64,000 nt of DNA from a bacterium 1XD42-54 (GCA_003612585.1 RAZH01000008.1:1-64000), one strand, 5' to 3'. Positions 17,163-26,220 are shown, counted from the stretch's first letter. Made by a program: numbers and translations. The notes: generated by a model from the sequence alone, not told the origin.

Positions 17163-18602
17163 ATGAAAAAGAAAATATTTGTGGCAGGAATGCACCAGGA
17201 AAGTAATTCTTTTACTGCATTAATGTCAGAAAAAAAGGATTTTGATGATTACTGGGAGGGGGAGGAGCTGCTTCGGCGGATGGCCGGAGTAAAAGAGCTT
17301 CAGGATGCCGGCTATGAGGTCCTGCCAGGACTGTATGCGGATGCGCTTCCGGGCGGCATTTTAAAACTGGAAGACTTCCGGAAAATGGTGGAAGAGATGC
17401 TTGCAAAGCTTCCGACAGACGGTTCTGTGGATGGTGTGTTTTTTCCTTCCCACGGCGCCCTGGAGGTAGAGTTTATTGGAAGCGGCGATGCATTTCTGAT
17501 TAGTCAGATCAGGGAGCGGGTAGGCGCTGACGTGCCGATTGCGGTGACTCTTGACCTTCATGCGAACAATACCTATACCTTATGCAGGCTTGCAAATATT
17601 GTATATGGTTATCGCACAGCGCCGCATATTGATATAGAAGAAACCAGAATTAAAACAGCAGAAATGCTGATTCGGGCGCTTGAAGAAGGAGAAAAGCCGT
17701 GGACAGAGATTGTCCGGCTGCCTTTTATGATGCCGGGGGAAAATATGATGACTTCGTCAGGAATCGGGAAGGAAATGATAGACCGTCTCGGCGAGATCGA
17801 ACGTGCAGAAGGCGTATGGTGTGCTTCTTTCTTTGCAGGAATGCCATGGGTTGACTGTGCGCAGGGCGGAGTTTCCATCGTACTTTCGGGCATTGGAGAC
17901 AAAAAGGATGGCGTGGCAGCAGCCAAAAAGCTGGGGCAGGAAATTTGGGAGCGTCGGGAAGAGTTTGCGTTCCAGGGTGTGTCAATGGAGCCGAAGGAAG
18001 CATTGCTGGCGCTTGACCAGGGGGGAATATTTCCGGCAATCCTGTCTGATTCCGCAGATAATATCACAGCAGGGGCGACAGGCGACAATGCGTATATGCT
18101 CAAGATAATTTTGGAGAGCGGTGTGAAGGATGTCCTGTACGCGGCCATGGTTGACCGGCCTGCGGTACAAAAACTTTGTGAGCTGAACGCAGGAAGCGTC
18201 ACGGATGTTTCTCTCGGAAGAACCATGGATGAAAAGAGTGAAGTGGTAATGCTTCACAACGCTGTGGTGCGGGAGACCTTTTGCGGTGAAGAGGGACCGG
18301 AGGCTGCAATTCTGGAAAAGGATGGGGTGACGATTCTGGTTTTTGCGAAACGTCTTCCAGTACCGTCAGAGGAAGTGCTGGAAAAGTATCATTTGAAGCT
18401 TTCTGATTACAGAATCCTTGTTGTAAAACAGGGGTATTTGACGCCGGCGCTGGAACGTGTGGCAAAGAACTATATTATGGCGCTGACGCCGGGTAACTGT
18501 GCGCAGAAACTGACGCTTTTGGATTACAGGCGTGTAAGAAGGCCAATGGAACCTCTGGAGCGTGTGGCGGATGAAAAGCGGATTCTGGAATCTTATGAAT
18601 GA
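17163..18602 (+). CDS. M81 family metallohydrolase (MlrC/DUF1485 type)
   Basis: 479 residues, the usual length for this family. The N-terminal M81 domain opens IFVAGMHQESNSFT with the metal-binding H-x-E, then FFPSHGALEVE and TLDLHANN (Asp and His ligands), and VYGYRTAPHID. The C-terminal MlrC domain has SDSADNITAGATGDNAY. The founding member, microcystinase MlrC, cleaves linear peptides, but most relatives have no known substrate. No signal peptide, so it acts on imported material. It is divergent from the PucR-type gene and 60 bp upstream of cutC. Confidence 0.85.
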   Translation: MKKKIFVAGMHQESNSFTALMSEKKDFDDYWEGEELLRRMAGVKELQDAGYEVLPGLYADALPGGILKLEDFRKMVEEMLAKLPTDGSVDGVFFPSHGALEVEFIGSGDAFLISQIRERVGADVPIAVTLDLHANNTYTLCRLANIVYGYRTAPHIDIEETRIKTAEMLIRALEEGEKPWTEIVRLPFMMPGENMMTSSGIGKEMIDRLGEIERAEGVWCASFFAGMPWVDCAQGGVSIVLSGIGDKKDGVAAAKKLGQEIWERREEFAFQGVSMEPKEALLALDQGGIFPAILSDSADNITAGATGDNAYMLKIILESGVKDVLYAAMVDRPAVQKLCELNAGSVTDVSLGRTMDEKSEVVMLHNAVVRETFCGEEGPEAAILEKDGVTILVFAKRLPVPSEEVLEKYHLKLSDYRILVVKQGYLTPALERVAKNYIMALTPGNCAQKLTLLDYRRVRRPMEPLERVADEKRILESYE

Positions 18603-18662
18603 TGAAGAAAGTAAGGACGCGTTTTGCAAAACGAGATAGAGGCGGAAAGAAGGAATCGGACT

Positions 18663-19409
18663 GTGAATAATTTTGTATTGGAAGTGTGCGCGGATTCCGT
18701 TGAATCCGTGCTGGCAGCACAGAGCGGGATGGCGACCAGAATCGAGCTGTGCGGAAATTTGCTCATAGGGGGGACGACGCCGGGGATCTGTCTGTTTCAG
18801 AAAGTGCGGGAAGTATCGGATATCCGAATTCATGTTCTGATTCGTCCGAGATTTGGTGATTTCTGTTATACAGATTATGAGTTTGAAATCATAAAACGAG
18901 AGGTAGAGCAGTTTCGTGGGCTCGGTGCCGAGGGAGTGGTAATCGGTGTTTTGAAACAGGATGGAACGCTGGATCTGGAGCGTATGGAAATACTGATGGA
19001 AGCTGCGGGAACAATGTCTGTGACGCTGCACCGGGCGTTTGATTTGTGTCGAGATCCGTATCAGGCAATGGAGCAGGCCAAAATGCTTGGAATCCATACG
19101 ATTCTGACGTCGGGCCAGAGAAACAGCTGCCGTGAGGGAAAAGAACTTTTGCGAGAGCTTGTTTCGATGGAAAAAGGAAAAACGGATATCCTGATCGGCG
19201 GCGGTGTTGACGCGGATGTGATCCGGGATCTGCAACCGTATACGAAGGCGCATGCGTTCCATATGTCTGGAAAAGAAAAGATCGAAAGCCCTATGAAATA
19301 TCGGAAAGAGGGCGTGAGCATGGGGCTCCCTTTATTTGATGAATTTACGATTTTCCGGACCGGGGAGGAGAACGTGCGCAGGGCGCGGACTGTATTGGAA
19401 GAATTGTAA
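18663..19409 (+). CDS. cutC: CutC family protein (TIM-barrel)
   Basis: 248 residues from the chosen GTG start, which gives the family-like beginning MNNFVLEVCADS; AGAAGGA lies 8 bases upstream. An alternative TTG at 18624 would add 13 residues. Family strings: RIELCGNLLIGGTTPG, HVLIRPRFGDFCYTDYE, VTLHRAFDL, ILTSGQ, ILIGGGVDADVI and FHMSG. CutC is annotated as copper homeostasis, but that role is weakly supported in bacteria. Here it follows a metallohydrolase in a catabolic cluster, which suggests an enzyme role. Confidence 0.88.
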   Translation: MNNFVLEVCADSVESVLAAQSGMATRIELCGNLLIGGTTPGICLFQKVREVSDIRIHVLIRPRFGDFCYTDYEFEIIKREVEQFRGLGAEGVVIGVLKQDGTLDLERMEILMEAAGTMSVTLHRAFDLCRDPYQAMEQAKMLGIHTILTSGQRNSCREGKELLRELVSMEKGKTDILIGGGVDADVIRDLQPYTKAHAFHMSGKEKIESPMKYRKEGVSMGLPLFDEFTIFRTGEENVRRARTVLEEL

Positions 19410-19424
19410 ACATAATTTTAAAAT

Positions 19425-19495
19425 AAGCCAGGGTGATGGATACAAAAACAGGAGGTGGAGAAGGCTCTTGTATTTTGTGGACACTACCCTGGTTT
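19425..19495 (+). other. Leader hairpin upstream of the tRNA-editing gene
   Basis: AAGCCAGGGT (19425-19434) pairs with ACCCTGGTTT (19486-19495) with one G-U pair, and a smaller ACAAAA/TTTTGT stem lies inside. TTTTGATTTT continues downstream. An AGGAGGTGG string sits in the loop. It could be the terminator of the cutC transcript. I see no other gene in 19410-19680. Confidence 0.4.
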
Positions 19496-19680
19496 TGATT
19501 TTGGAAAACAATTTCGTATGGTCTTGCCTTTATAGAATATTCGGATGCAGGAAGAGGGATTGTATTTACAGGAGTTTTTTGTTACATTAAACGTAAAAAA
19601 GAACAGGTATTATGCTGTGAATGTGTCTGCGGCCTGCGTATGGATGAAGATAAATACAAGAGGGGAGAAAGAAATAGATT

Positions 19681-20934
19681 ATGGAAGAAAAAAAGACGAT
19701 GCAAAAGGTGGATGTTACGGAAAAACTGTTTGATCAGAGCAGTACAATCAAAGAATTTACGGCAGTTGTCAGATCTTGTGAAAAGACGGAAGGCGGATAC
19801 CAGGTGGTGCTCAACCGGACGGCTTTTTTTCCGGAGGGAGGAGGACAGGACGGGGATAGCGGCTGGCTGTATGAGGCGGCCGTAGCGGAAACAGAGCCGG
19901 AGACCTCTTTTTTGGAGCAGAGAAGAAGCGCAACACTGCTCGGTGTGGTATGCGATACACAGGAAAAGAACGGAATCATTTATCACAAGACAGACCGACC
20001 AGTTGAGCCGGGGACGTGTGTAATTGGAAGGCTGGATTTTGAAGAACGGTTTATGCGGATGCAGCAGCATACCGCGGAGCATATCATATCCGGGATTGTA
20101 CATCGTTTGCATGGATATGATAATGTAGGCTTTCACCTGGGCGTAGATGTGACGACGCTGGATTTTAACGGAGAACTAACCTGGGAACAGGTGCATGAGG
20201 CGGAGACTCTGGCGAATCGTGCAGTTTTTGACAACCTTCCGGTAGAAATCCTTTATCCGACCTCGCAAGAGCTGGAGCATTTGGTGTATCGCAGCAAAAT
20301 TGAGATTGAAGGCCAGGTACGCATTGTTTCGATTCCGGGGGTGGATGTCTGTGCTTGTTGTGCGCCGCACGTGAACCGTACAGGTGAGATCGGCCTGATT
20401 AAGATTTTGACCTGTGACCGGCATCGTGGCGGATGCAGAATGACAATGGTAAGCGGAATAAGGGCGCTGGCGGACTATCAGATGAAACAGAACAGTGTGA
20501 GTGAGGTTTCGAGCGCATTGTCAGCAAAGCCACAGGAGATAGGGGCTGCGGTGCTTCGCCAGAAGCAGCAGATACAAAAGCTACGGGAACATTTGAATCA
20601 GCTTCAGGCCTCGTATCTTTCGGAAAAACTGTCCGGGATCACAGGGGAAGAAAAAACGGTATGTATTTTTGTGGAAGACTTTGATGCAATTGCGGTGCGC
20701 AATTTTGTCAACGATGCCATGGAGCGGTGCTCTGGAATCTGCGCTGCATTTGTGGGAAATGATTTGGACGGATATCGATATATTATAGGAAGCAGAAGTG
20801 CTGATACGAGGAATCTTGCGAAACGGTTGAATCTTACGTTTGAAGGGAAGGGCGGTGGAAAGCCTGAGATGGTGCAGGGGTCACTGAAAGGGATGCAATC
20901 CGAAATTCGCAGGGCGCTGGACGGACAGGCATGA
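19681..20934 (+). CDS. Alanyl-tRNA editing protein, AlaX-L type with DHHA1 domain
   Basis: 417-residue cytoplasmic hydrolase that removes Ser or Gly wrongly attached to tRNA-Ala. The editing-site zinc motifs are present: His130-x3-His134 (HTAEH) and Cys226-x3-His230 (CAPH). The N-terminal part carries FFPEGGGQDGD, as in the AlaRS editing region. The C-terminus (about 290-417) is DHHA1-like, ending GGKPEMVQGSLKG. The ribosome site AGGGGAG is rather far (about 13 bases), so the start is less certain than the gene. It stands alone between cutC and the YtrA-type operon. Confidence 0.9.
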   Translation: MEEKKTMQKVDVTEKLFDQSSTIKEFTAVVRSCEKTEGGYQVVLNRTAFFPEGGGQDGDSGWLYEAAVAETEPETSFLEQRRSATLLGVVCDTQEKNGIIYHKTDRPVEPGTCVIGRLDFEERFMRMQQHTAEHIISGIVHRLHGYDNVGFHLGVDVTTLDFNGELTWEQVHEAETLANRAVFDNLPVEILYPTSQELEHLVYRSKIEIEGQVRIVSIPGVDVCACCAPHVNRTGEIGLIKILTCDRHRGGCRMTMVSGIRALADYQMKQNSVSEVSSALSAKPQEIGAAVLRQKQQIQKLREHLNQLQASYLSEKLSGITGEEKTVCIFVEDFDAIAVRNFVNDAMERCSGICAAFVGNDLDGYRYIIGSRSADTRNLAKRLNLTFEGKGGGKPEMVQGSLKGMQSEIRRALDGQA

Positions 20935-21004
20935 ATGGTAATGCGAATGAGGGAACAAAGTGGATGGAATTTATTTTATAAAATCTGTTGATAAAAATGA
21001 TGAA

Positions 21005-21047
21005 GAGGGAGCCTCGATTCCGGAGAATCGACTCCTTCTTTTTAATT
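21005..21047 (+). terminator. Terminator after the tRNA-editing gene
   Basis: CGATTC (21015-21020) and GAATCG (21025-21030) with loop CGGA, extended by GGAG/CTCC, then TTCTTTTTAATT. It ends 12 bp before the next promoter. Confidence 0.8.
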
Positions 21048-21058
21048 AAAAAATAGTA

Positions 21059-21102
21059 TTGACAATCTGTTCATACTGTATATAATGAATATATACAGTA
21101 TG
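21059..21102 (+). promoter_or_regulatory. Promoter and perfect 12-bp palindrome operator of the YtrA-type operon
   Basis: TTGACA (21059-21064), a 16-bp spacer and TATAAT (21081-21086) make a near-consensus promoter. Perfect inverted arms CATACTGTATAT (21072-21083) and ATATACAGTATG (21091-21102) with a 7-bp spacer straddle the -10 box. This is the expected layout for autorepression by the GntR-type protein encoded 45 bp downstream. Confidence 0.85.
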
Positions 21103-21146
21103 ACAAAATAAGTACAGTTAAACATTATCGGGAGGGAGGATACGGA

Positions 21147-21521
21147 TTGAATATTATTATCAGTAATTCCAGTCGCCAGCCCATCTATGATCAGATTACT
21201 TCGCAGATGAAATCCAAGATTCTTGCCGGAGAAATGAAGGAGGGAGACGCGCTTCCTTCGATGCGTTTTCTGGCAAAGGAGCTGCGTATCAGTGTGATTA
21301 CGACGAAGAGGGCATATGAGGAGCTGGAGCGGGATGGGTTTATTGCAACCGTTCCCGGGAAAGGAAGTTTTGTTGCCAGGAAAAATCTGGATTTTGTCCG
21401 GGAGGAGCAGCTGCGCAGAATTGAGGAGCACATGCAGGAAATTGTAGAGTTGTCGGTAGGATGCTCGCTGAGTTTGAAGGAACTGCAGGATATGCTGGAG
21501 CTGATTTACACGGGAGAATGA
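21147..21521 (+). CDS. GntR family regulator, YtrA subfamily
   Basis: 124 residues, the short YtrA form. The winged helix lies at about residues 10-75 (PIYDQITSQMKSKILAG, SMRFLAKELRISVITTKRAYEELE, GKGSFV), followed by a short helical tail for dimer formation. It starts with TTG at 21147 behind a strong GGAGGGAGGA. YtrA proteins normally repress ABC exporter operons and respond to cell-wall stress; here the exporter genes follow directly. The palindrome overlapping its own promoter supports autoregulation. Confidence 0.92.
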   Translation: MNIIISNSSRQPIYDQITSQMKSKILAGEMKEGDALPSMRFLAKELRISVITTKRAYEELERDGFIATVPGKGSFVARKNLDFVREEQLRRIEEHMQEIVELSVGCSLSLKELQDMLELIYTGE

Positions 21522-21613
21522 CGAGTACATTAGAGAAATATTATAGAAAATATGGATAGATATTGTTTTGAAAAAGAGGAGCAGGAGGCTTTGCCGCCGG
21601 AAATGGAGGAGAT

Positions 21614-22468
21614 ATGGAACACGCACTGGAAATTAAGAATCTGACGAAAACGTATTCAGATTTCAAGTTGGATCACGTGAATATGGAGTTGCCGACCGGC
21701 TGTATTATGGGACTGATCGGGGAGAATGGAGCTGGGAAGAGTACGACAATCCGGCTGATTCTTGATCTTGCAAAAGCAGACAGCGGCGAGATCAAAGTAC
21801 TGGGGGAACATCTGACAACGGAAAGCCGGGCATTGAAGGAGCAGATTGGTGTTGTCATGGATGAATGCAATTTCCCAGAGTGTCTGAAACTTCGTGAAAT
21901 TGGGAAAATGATGCAGGGATGTTACAAGACATGGAACGCAGCGCGGTTTGAAGAACTGAAACAGAAATTTTGTTTGCCGGAGGGTAAATGTGTGAAGGAT
22001 TTCTCGCGGGGAATGAAGATGAAACTTTCTATTGCAGTGGCGCTCTCTCATGACAGTAAGTTGCTGATTCTTGACGAGGCGACGAGTGGCCTGGACCCGA
22101 TTGTGAGGGATGAGATTCTTGATATTTTTCTGGATTTTATTCAGGATGAGAGTCACAGCATTTTTATTTCCTCGCACATTTTAAGTGATTTGGAAAAGAT
22201 TTGCGACTATATTACTTTCTTACATGAAGGCAAAGTGGTTTTCAGTGAAGAAAAGACAGAGCTGCTGGATAAATATGTGATTGTGCGGTGCAGCGAACAG
22301 GAATTGTCCTGCCTTGATCCGTCAGCGGTGATCGGCATGCGTAAAAGCAGTTTTGGAACGGAGGCTCTGGTGCTGCGGGGGCGGGTGCCTGAGGGCTATA
22401 TCAAAGATCCTGCGACGATCGAAGATATTATGTTGTATCATGTAAAACATGGAGGGAAAAGATTATGA
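21614..22468 (+). CDS. ABC exporter ATP-binding protein (YtrB-like)
   Basis: 284 residues. Walker A GENGAGKST, a Q loop in GVVMDECNFPE, a signature with changed first residues (FSRGMKMKLSIAVAL) and Walker B LLILDEATSGLDP are present. The C-terminal 70 residues form an accessory domain often seen in YtrB/BcrA-type ATPases. GGAGGAG precedes the ATG. It overlaps the permease by 4 bp. Substrate unknown; by family, a lipid- or antibiotic-related compound. Confidence 0.9.
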   Translation: MEHALEIKNLTKTYSDFKLDHVNMELPTGCIMGLIGENGAGKSTTIRLILDLAKADSGEIKVLGEHLTTESRALKEQIGVVMDECNFPECLKLREIGKMMQGCYKTWNAARFEELKQKFCLPEGKCVKDFSRGMKMKLSIAVALSHDSKLLILDEATSGLDPIVRDEILDIFLDFIQDESHSIFISSHILSDLEKICDYITFLHEGKVVFSEEKTELLDKYVIVRCSEQELSCLDPSAVIGMRKSSFGTEALVLRGRVPEGYIKDPATIEDIMLYHVKHGGKRL

Positions 22469-23103
22469 TGAGTTTAGTATATAAAGATTTTATGAATCTG
22501 AGAGTTCAGGCCAAATTGTATGCACTGATTATCGCAGTGTGGACCGTAGTTGCAGGAATGGAAAAAAATCCGTCCTTTCTCGGAGGCGTCCTTTCGATCT
22601 TTTCAATATTGATTGCAATTACCTCCTGTGCATATGATGAAAGAGCTGGGTGGGATAAATACGCGCTTACTATGCCGATTGGGAAAAGGGAGCTTGTTTT
22701 GTCCAAATATGTGGTGTCATTTTTGATTCTTGGCGTTGGTATGCTGGTATTTACTGGATTAAACCTGTATCTGCAAACAGAACCGATGGAATTTCTGGGA
22801 CAGATCGGCATTTTTGTGGCGCTTGGTCTTCTAGCGGCTGATATCGTATTGCCGATAATTTTCCGGTTCGGGACAGAAAAGGGCAGGACATTTTTGATGT
22901 TAATCTTTCTGGTTCCGGCGGTACTTGGGCTTGTGCTGGGCGAGTTGGAACTCCCGTTGAAGGTTACACTGACAGAAATGGAACTGAGTATAGGGATGCT
23001 TGGAGTGGGAATCCTGTTGCTCCCACTGTCTATGTGGATGAGTTTTCGGATGTATGGGCGCAGGGATATGCGGTCAAACGAAAACAGGAAGAACAGTATT
23101 TAA
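22465..23103 (+). CDS. ABC-2 type transporter permease
   Basis: 212-residue membrane protein with six predicted segments, of the ABC2_membrane_5 kind: it opens LVYKDFMNLRVQAKLYALII, and a YDERAGWDKYALTMPIGKRELV loop precedes the third segment. That loop is strongly conserved in permeases paired with YtrA/YtrB genes. The overlap ATGATGA couples it to the ATPase. The C-terminus is short and basic. A strong terminator follows. Confidence 0.88.
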   Translation: MMSLVYKDFMNLRVQAKLYALIIAVWTVVAGMEKNPSFLGGVLSIFSILIAITSCAYDERAGWDKYALTMPIGKRELVLSKYVVSFLILGVGMLVFTGLNLYLQTEPMEFLGQIGIFVALGLLAADIVLPIIFRFGTEKGRTFLMLIFLVPAVLGLVLGELELPLKVTLTEMELSIGMLGVGILLLPLSMWMSFRMYGRRDMRSNENRKNSI

Positions 23104-23115
23104 AGATAAAATAAG

Positions 23116-23205
23116 CTGCTGTGCAACTATAAGTTTTGAGGCAGGATGGATATTTGAAAAACATACCGTCTGCATCAAAAGTGAAAGTTGCGCGGCAGTT
23201 TTTTT
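23116..23205 (+). terminator. Terminator of the YtrA-type operon
   Basis: A 13-bp stem (23116-23128 with 23186-23198, two G-U pairs) encloses a second imperfect stem and is followed by seven Ts (23199-23205). It starts 13 bp past the permease stop. The rest of the 338-bp gap holds the next promoter. Confidence 0.85.
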
Positions 23206-23359
23206 GATGCGTTTTTTTATATGACAGATAAATTCTGAAATAGAAACACAGGAGAGGTTCATTCAGGGGAACGCTGCTGGGCATTGTCAGATAGAACCTG
23301 GAAATGGGATTAGTAAAATTTAATAAAAGGTTGGGTTAGATTTTATAACATATAAATGA

Positions 23360-23388
23360 TAGACAGTAGAAAAAGATTGTGCTATCAT
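23360..23388 (+). promoter_or_regulatory. Promoter of the 2-hydroxyacid dehydrogenase cluster
   Basis: TAGACA (23360-23365), a 17-bp spacer and TATCAT (23383-23388). The start codon at 23442 follows an AAGGAGGAG site. The FCD regulator encoded downstream is the likely controller, but I could not assign an operator with confidence. Confidence 0.55.
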
Positions 23389-23441
23389 ATCTATACTACA
23401 GGTGAAAAGGAGATAAGATAAAACGGAGAAAAGGAGGAGAT

Positions 23442-24413
23442 ATGAAGAAAGTACTGGTATCCGCGTCGCATTTTGATACCCTGTGTGTTGAGGCGTGGAA
23501 GTTGTTTGAAGCACAGGGGATAGGTGTTATCTTTGACGCAAAGAAGCCGTTTCCTGCGTATACGACAGAGGAAATCGAGAATTGCCCGGAACGGGAGGAT
23601 ATTGCTGCGGTGCTGATCGGAATGGATGACTATCGGGATGAGCGGAAATACCGGGCGCTTCCAGGGTTGAAAGCAGTGGCAAAATTTGGTGTGGGTGTGG
23701 ATAACATTGACGGAGAAATGGCAAAAAGGTATGGCGTGAAGGTATTAAATACGCCGGGACAGAACGCAAATGCAGTGGCAGAACTGGCAGTTGCCTTTAT
23801 TCTGAATCTGCTTCGCCGCGTGCTCCCGCTTCATCAGGATATGGAAAAAGGAGAATGGAAACGCTGCGTCGGCGGTGAGCTCAGAGGGAAGACAATAGGG
23901 CTTCTGGGATTTGGGGCAGTTGCGCGCCTGGTTGCCAGAAAACTACAGGGGTTCGATGTGACTGTGCTTGCGTTTGATCTCTTCCCGGATGAAGAGATGG
24001 CGAAACGGCTCAATGTTAGGCTTACGACGCAGGAGGAGGTCATTTCAAAAAGTGACGTTGTCAGTATTCATATTCCGGCAACACCAAGGACGTATCATTT
24101 TTTTGACAGAGATCGGATTGCCGCTATGAAGGATGGTGCCTGCCTTGTAAATACGGCGCGGGGGGCGTTGGTAGATCTTGAGGCTCTGACAGAGGCGTTG
24201 CTTTCTGGTAAACTTGCGGGAGCGGCACTTGACGCGTTTGAGGAGGAACCGCTTCCTGCGGACGCCTCGATTTTAAAATGTGAAAACAGGATTCTTACGC
24301 CGCACACAGGGTCAGAGACAAAGGAGGCATATTATAATGTGAGTATGGCAGCGGCACGTGACATTATCCGGGTTTTGCAGGGGCAGGAGCCGGAACACTG
24401 TGTAAATGAGTGA
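23442..24413 (+). CDS. D-isomer-specific 2-hydroxyacid dehydrogenase
   Basis: 323 residues, NAD-dependent, SerA/GyaR-like. The nucleotide-binding fold shows GLLGFGAVARLVARKL (about residue 150), and the catalytic Arg, Glu and His are in NTARGALVD, DAFEEEPLP and TPHTGSE. The N-terminal part reads KFGVGVDNID and LNTPGQNANAVAELA as in phosphoglycerate dehydrogenase relatives, but there is no ACT domain, so it is not a full SerA. It reduces or oxidises a 2-oxo/2-hydroxyacid. The downstream aldolase-family gene, which could make or break such an acid, supports a sugar-acid or hydroxy-acid pathway. Confidence 0.88.
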   Translation: MKKVLVSASHFDTLCVEAWKLFEAQGIGVIFDAKKPFPAYTTEEIENCPEREDIAAVLIGMDDYRDERKYRALPGLKAVAKFGVGVDNIDGEMAKRYGVKVLNTPGQNANAVAELAVAFILNLLRRVLPLHQDMEKGEWKRCVGGELRGKTIGLLGFGAVARLVARKLQGFDVTVLAFDLFPDEEMAKRLNVRLTTQEEVISKSDVVSIHIPATPRTYHFFDRDRIAAMKDGACLVNTARGALVDLEALTEALLSGKLAGAALDAFEEEPLPADASILKCENRILTPHTGSETKEAYYNVSMAAARDIIRVLQGQEPEHCVNE

Positions 24414-24537
24414 AATACGCTGTGGTAGGGCAAAACAGAATATGATAAGATAACGGTAACTATGCCTGCCGGGCAATTCGGTGGAATGGATACGGACAGG
24501 CGCTATGATTGGAAAAGGAGACATGGTTAAGGGTACG

Positions 24538-25251
24538 ATGGCAGAGCAGAGGTTTAAAATCGTCAGGGCAAAATTATCAGAACAGATTGCAGACAGGCTG
24601 GAAGACAGTATTTTGAATGAGGAGTTTGTAGATAGTGAAAAGCTTCCGTCGGAACAGTTTCTGGCAGAGGAGTTTCAGGTCAGCAAAAATGTAATAAGGG
24701 AATCGCTGAATCTATTAAAAGAGCGGGGCTTGCTTGAGACACGAAACGGAAGCGGGAATTTTGTGACGCGTCCGAAAGCGGATAATTTGTCAGATGTCAT
24801 CGGACGGATGATAGTTCTTGATAATATTGATTACGGACAGATTTATGATACCAGAATGATTCTGGAGGTATCCGCATGTAAACGGGCGGCGCAGCGGATT
24901 ACACAGGAAGAGCTTGACGCGTTGGGACATTTGCTAGAAAAACTGGAAGACAGGGGACTGCTTGTTTCACAGCGCAGAGAGATGGATCTGAACTTTCATA
25001 TCCTAATTGCAAAAGCCTCCGGGAATCATCTTCTTGTAATTTTCATAGAAGCGATGAAAAATATTATTGAGGGCGCCATGTTTTTGAAGCGTGATATGAA
25101 GCGATGGGAGAGCGTGGAGGAATCGGTTGGCTTTCACCGGCGCATTTTGAGCGCTTTGGCCGCGCATGACGCGCCGGCGGCAGAGCAGGCGATGTCAGAG
25201 CATCTTTCTACCGCGCTGAAAAATATCGAAAGAATCATGCAGGAGCAATAG
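24538..25251 (+). CDS. FCD-type GntR regulator (FadR family)
   Basis: 237 residues from the chosen start; two earlier in-frame starts (24505, 24523) are possible because no ribosome site is well spaced. The N-terminal winged helix has KLPSEQFLAEEFQVSKNVIR and ESLNLLKERGLL. The C-terminal FCD domain keeps the usual metal and ligand residues: Asp and His in DLNFHILIAKASGN, His in GFHRRIL and His in SEHLSTAL. It probably senses a small acid from the pathway of its neighbours. It is a close relative of the regulator at 57335. Confidence 0.85.
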   Translation: MAEQRFKIVRAKLSEQIADRLEDSILNEEFVDSEKLPSEQFLAEEFQVSKNVIRESLNLLKERGLLETRNGSGNFVTRPKADNLSDVIGRMIVLDNIDYGQIYDTRMILEVSACKRAAQRITQEELDALGHLLEKLEDRGLLVSQRREMDLNFHILIAKASGNHLLVIFIEAMKNIIEGAMFLKRDMKRWESVEESVGFHRRILSALAAHDAPAAEQAMSEHLSTALKNIERIMQEQ

Positions 25252-25314
25252 GAGTGGAATCCATTTGGGAGAAAGTGAAGTTGAAAAATTCAAAGCAAAG
25301 GCAGGAGTGAAAAA

Positions 25315-26220
25315 ATGAAAAAGTTATATGGAACCGTGGTGCCGATTGTGACACCGTTTACAGAGGAAGATACCATTGATGTGGAATCCCTGAAAAATCT
25401 GGTGGATCATGTGATCGACGGCGGTCTGCAGGGAGTGTATCCGTGCGGAACGACAGGGGAAATGATGTACCTGACCGTTGGGGAGAGAAAGCAGGTTACA
25501 GAAGTGGCGGTGGCGCAGGCGGCGAAACGTGTTCCGGTATTTGCGCAGGTTGGCGCATGGAATCTGAGCGATACGATTGAACTGGCACAACATGCTGAGA
25601 AGACGGGGGCGGATGGCATCGGCGTTGTGACACCGGTTTTTTATAAATTGAGCGACCAGGGGCTGATTGATTTTTATACAGCGGTTGCAAAGAGTGTCTC
25701 AAAGGACTTTCCGGTTTATCTGTATGCGATTCCGCAAAATGCAGGGAATGATATCAATGCAACTGTCTGTGAGGTCCTTGTGAAGCAGTGTCCGAATATT
25801 GTTGGGATTAAATACAGCTATCCGGATTTTACGAGGCTGCAGCAGCTTATGATGGTAAATGACCAGAAGTTCAGCGTGCTTGTGGGGCCGGATCATCTCT
25901 TTCAGCCAGTTTGCGCAGCAGGCGGAGACGGCGTGGTTTCCGGTAATGCGGGAGTCGTGCGCGAACATTATGCGGCCATCTGGGAGGCCATTCAAAAGAA
26001 GGATTTTGAGCTGGCTGCAAAATATCAGAGGCGTACCAACATTCTGAACGCTGTGATGTGTGCGGTCAATAATATTGCAGCGTACAAAGTGATTTTGAAG
26101 GCAGAAGGTGTCATCAGAACGAGCAATATGAGACGACCGATGGAAAATCTGACACCGGAACAGGAGTGGAGATTGCTGGATGAGATGAAGCGGCTGGACT
26201 ATAAGCGGGTATTCGTCTGA
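25315..26220 (+). CDS. DapA/NanA-family aldolase or synthase (class I)
   Basis: 301-residue TIM-barrel protein of the dihydrodipicolinate synthase/N-acetylneuraminate lyase family. The Schiff-base Lys166 (GIKYSYPDF), Tyr137 and the T46-T47-G48-E loop (CGTTGEM) are present. The family covers DapA, NAL and 2-keto-3-deoxy-sugar-acid aldolases. Position in a 2-hydroxyacid/FCD cluster argues for a catabolic pyruvate-forming aldolase rather than lysine synthesis. AGGAGTG precedes the ATG by 7 bases. Confidence 0.88.
   Translation: MKKLYGTVVPIVTPFTEEDTIDVESLKNLVDHVIDGGLQGVYPCGTTGEMMYLTVGERKQVTEVAVAQAAKRVPVFAQVGAWNLSDTIELAQHAEKTGADGIGVVTPVFYKLSDQGLIDFYTAVAKSVSKDFPVYLYAIPQNAGNDINATVCEVLVKQCPNIVGIKYSYPDFTRLQQLMMVNDQKFSVLVGPDHLFQPVCAAGGDGVVSGNAGVVREHYAAIWEAIQKKDFELAAKYQRRTNILNAVMCAVNNIAAYKVILKAEGVIRTSNMRRPMENLTPEQEWRLLDEMKRLDYKRVFV

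Noticed and set aside
21552-21644. 30-codon frame between the YtrA-type and ATPase genes
   Set aside because: It looks protein-like (MDRYCFEKEEQ start) but has no ribosome site and runs into the ATPase gene start.
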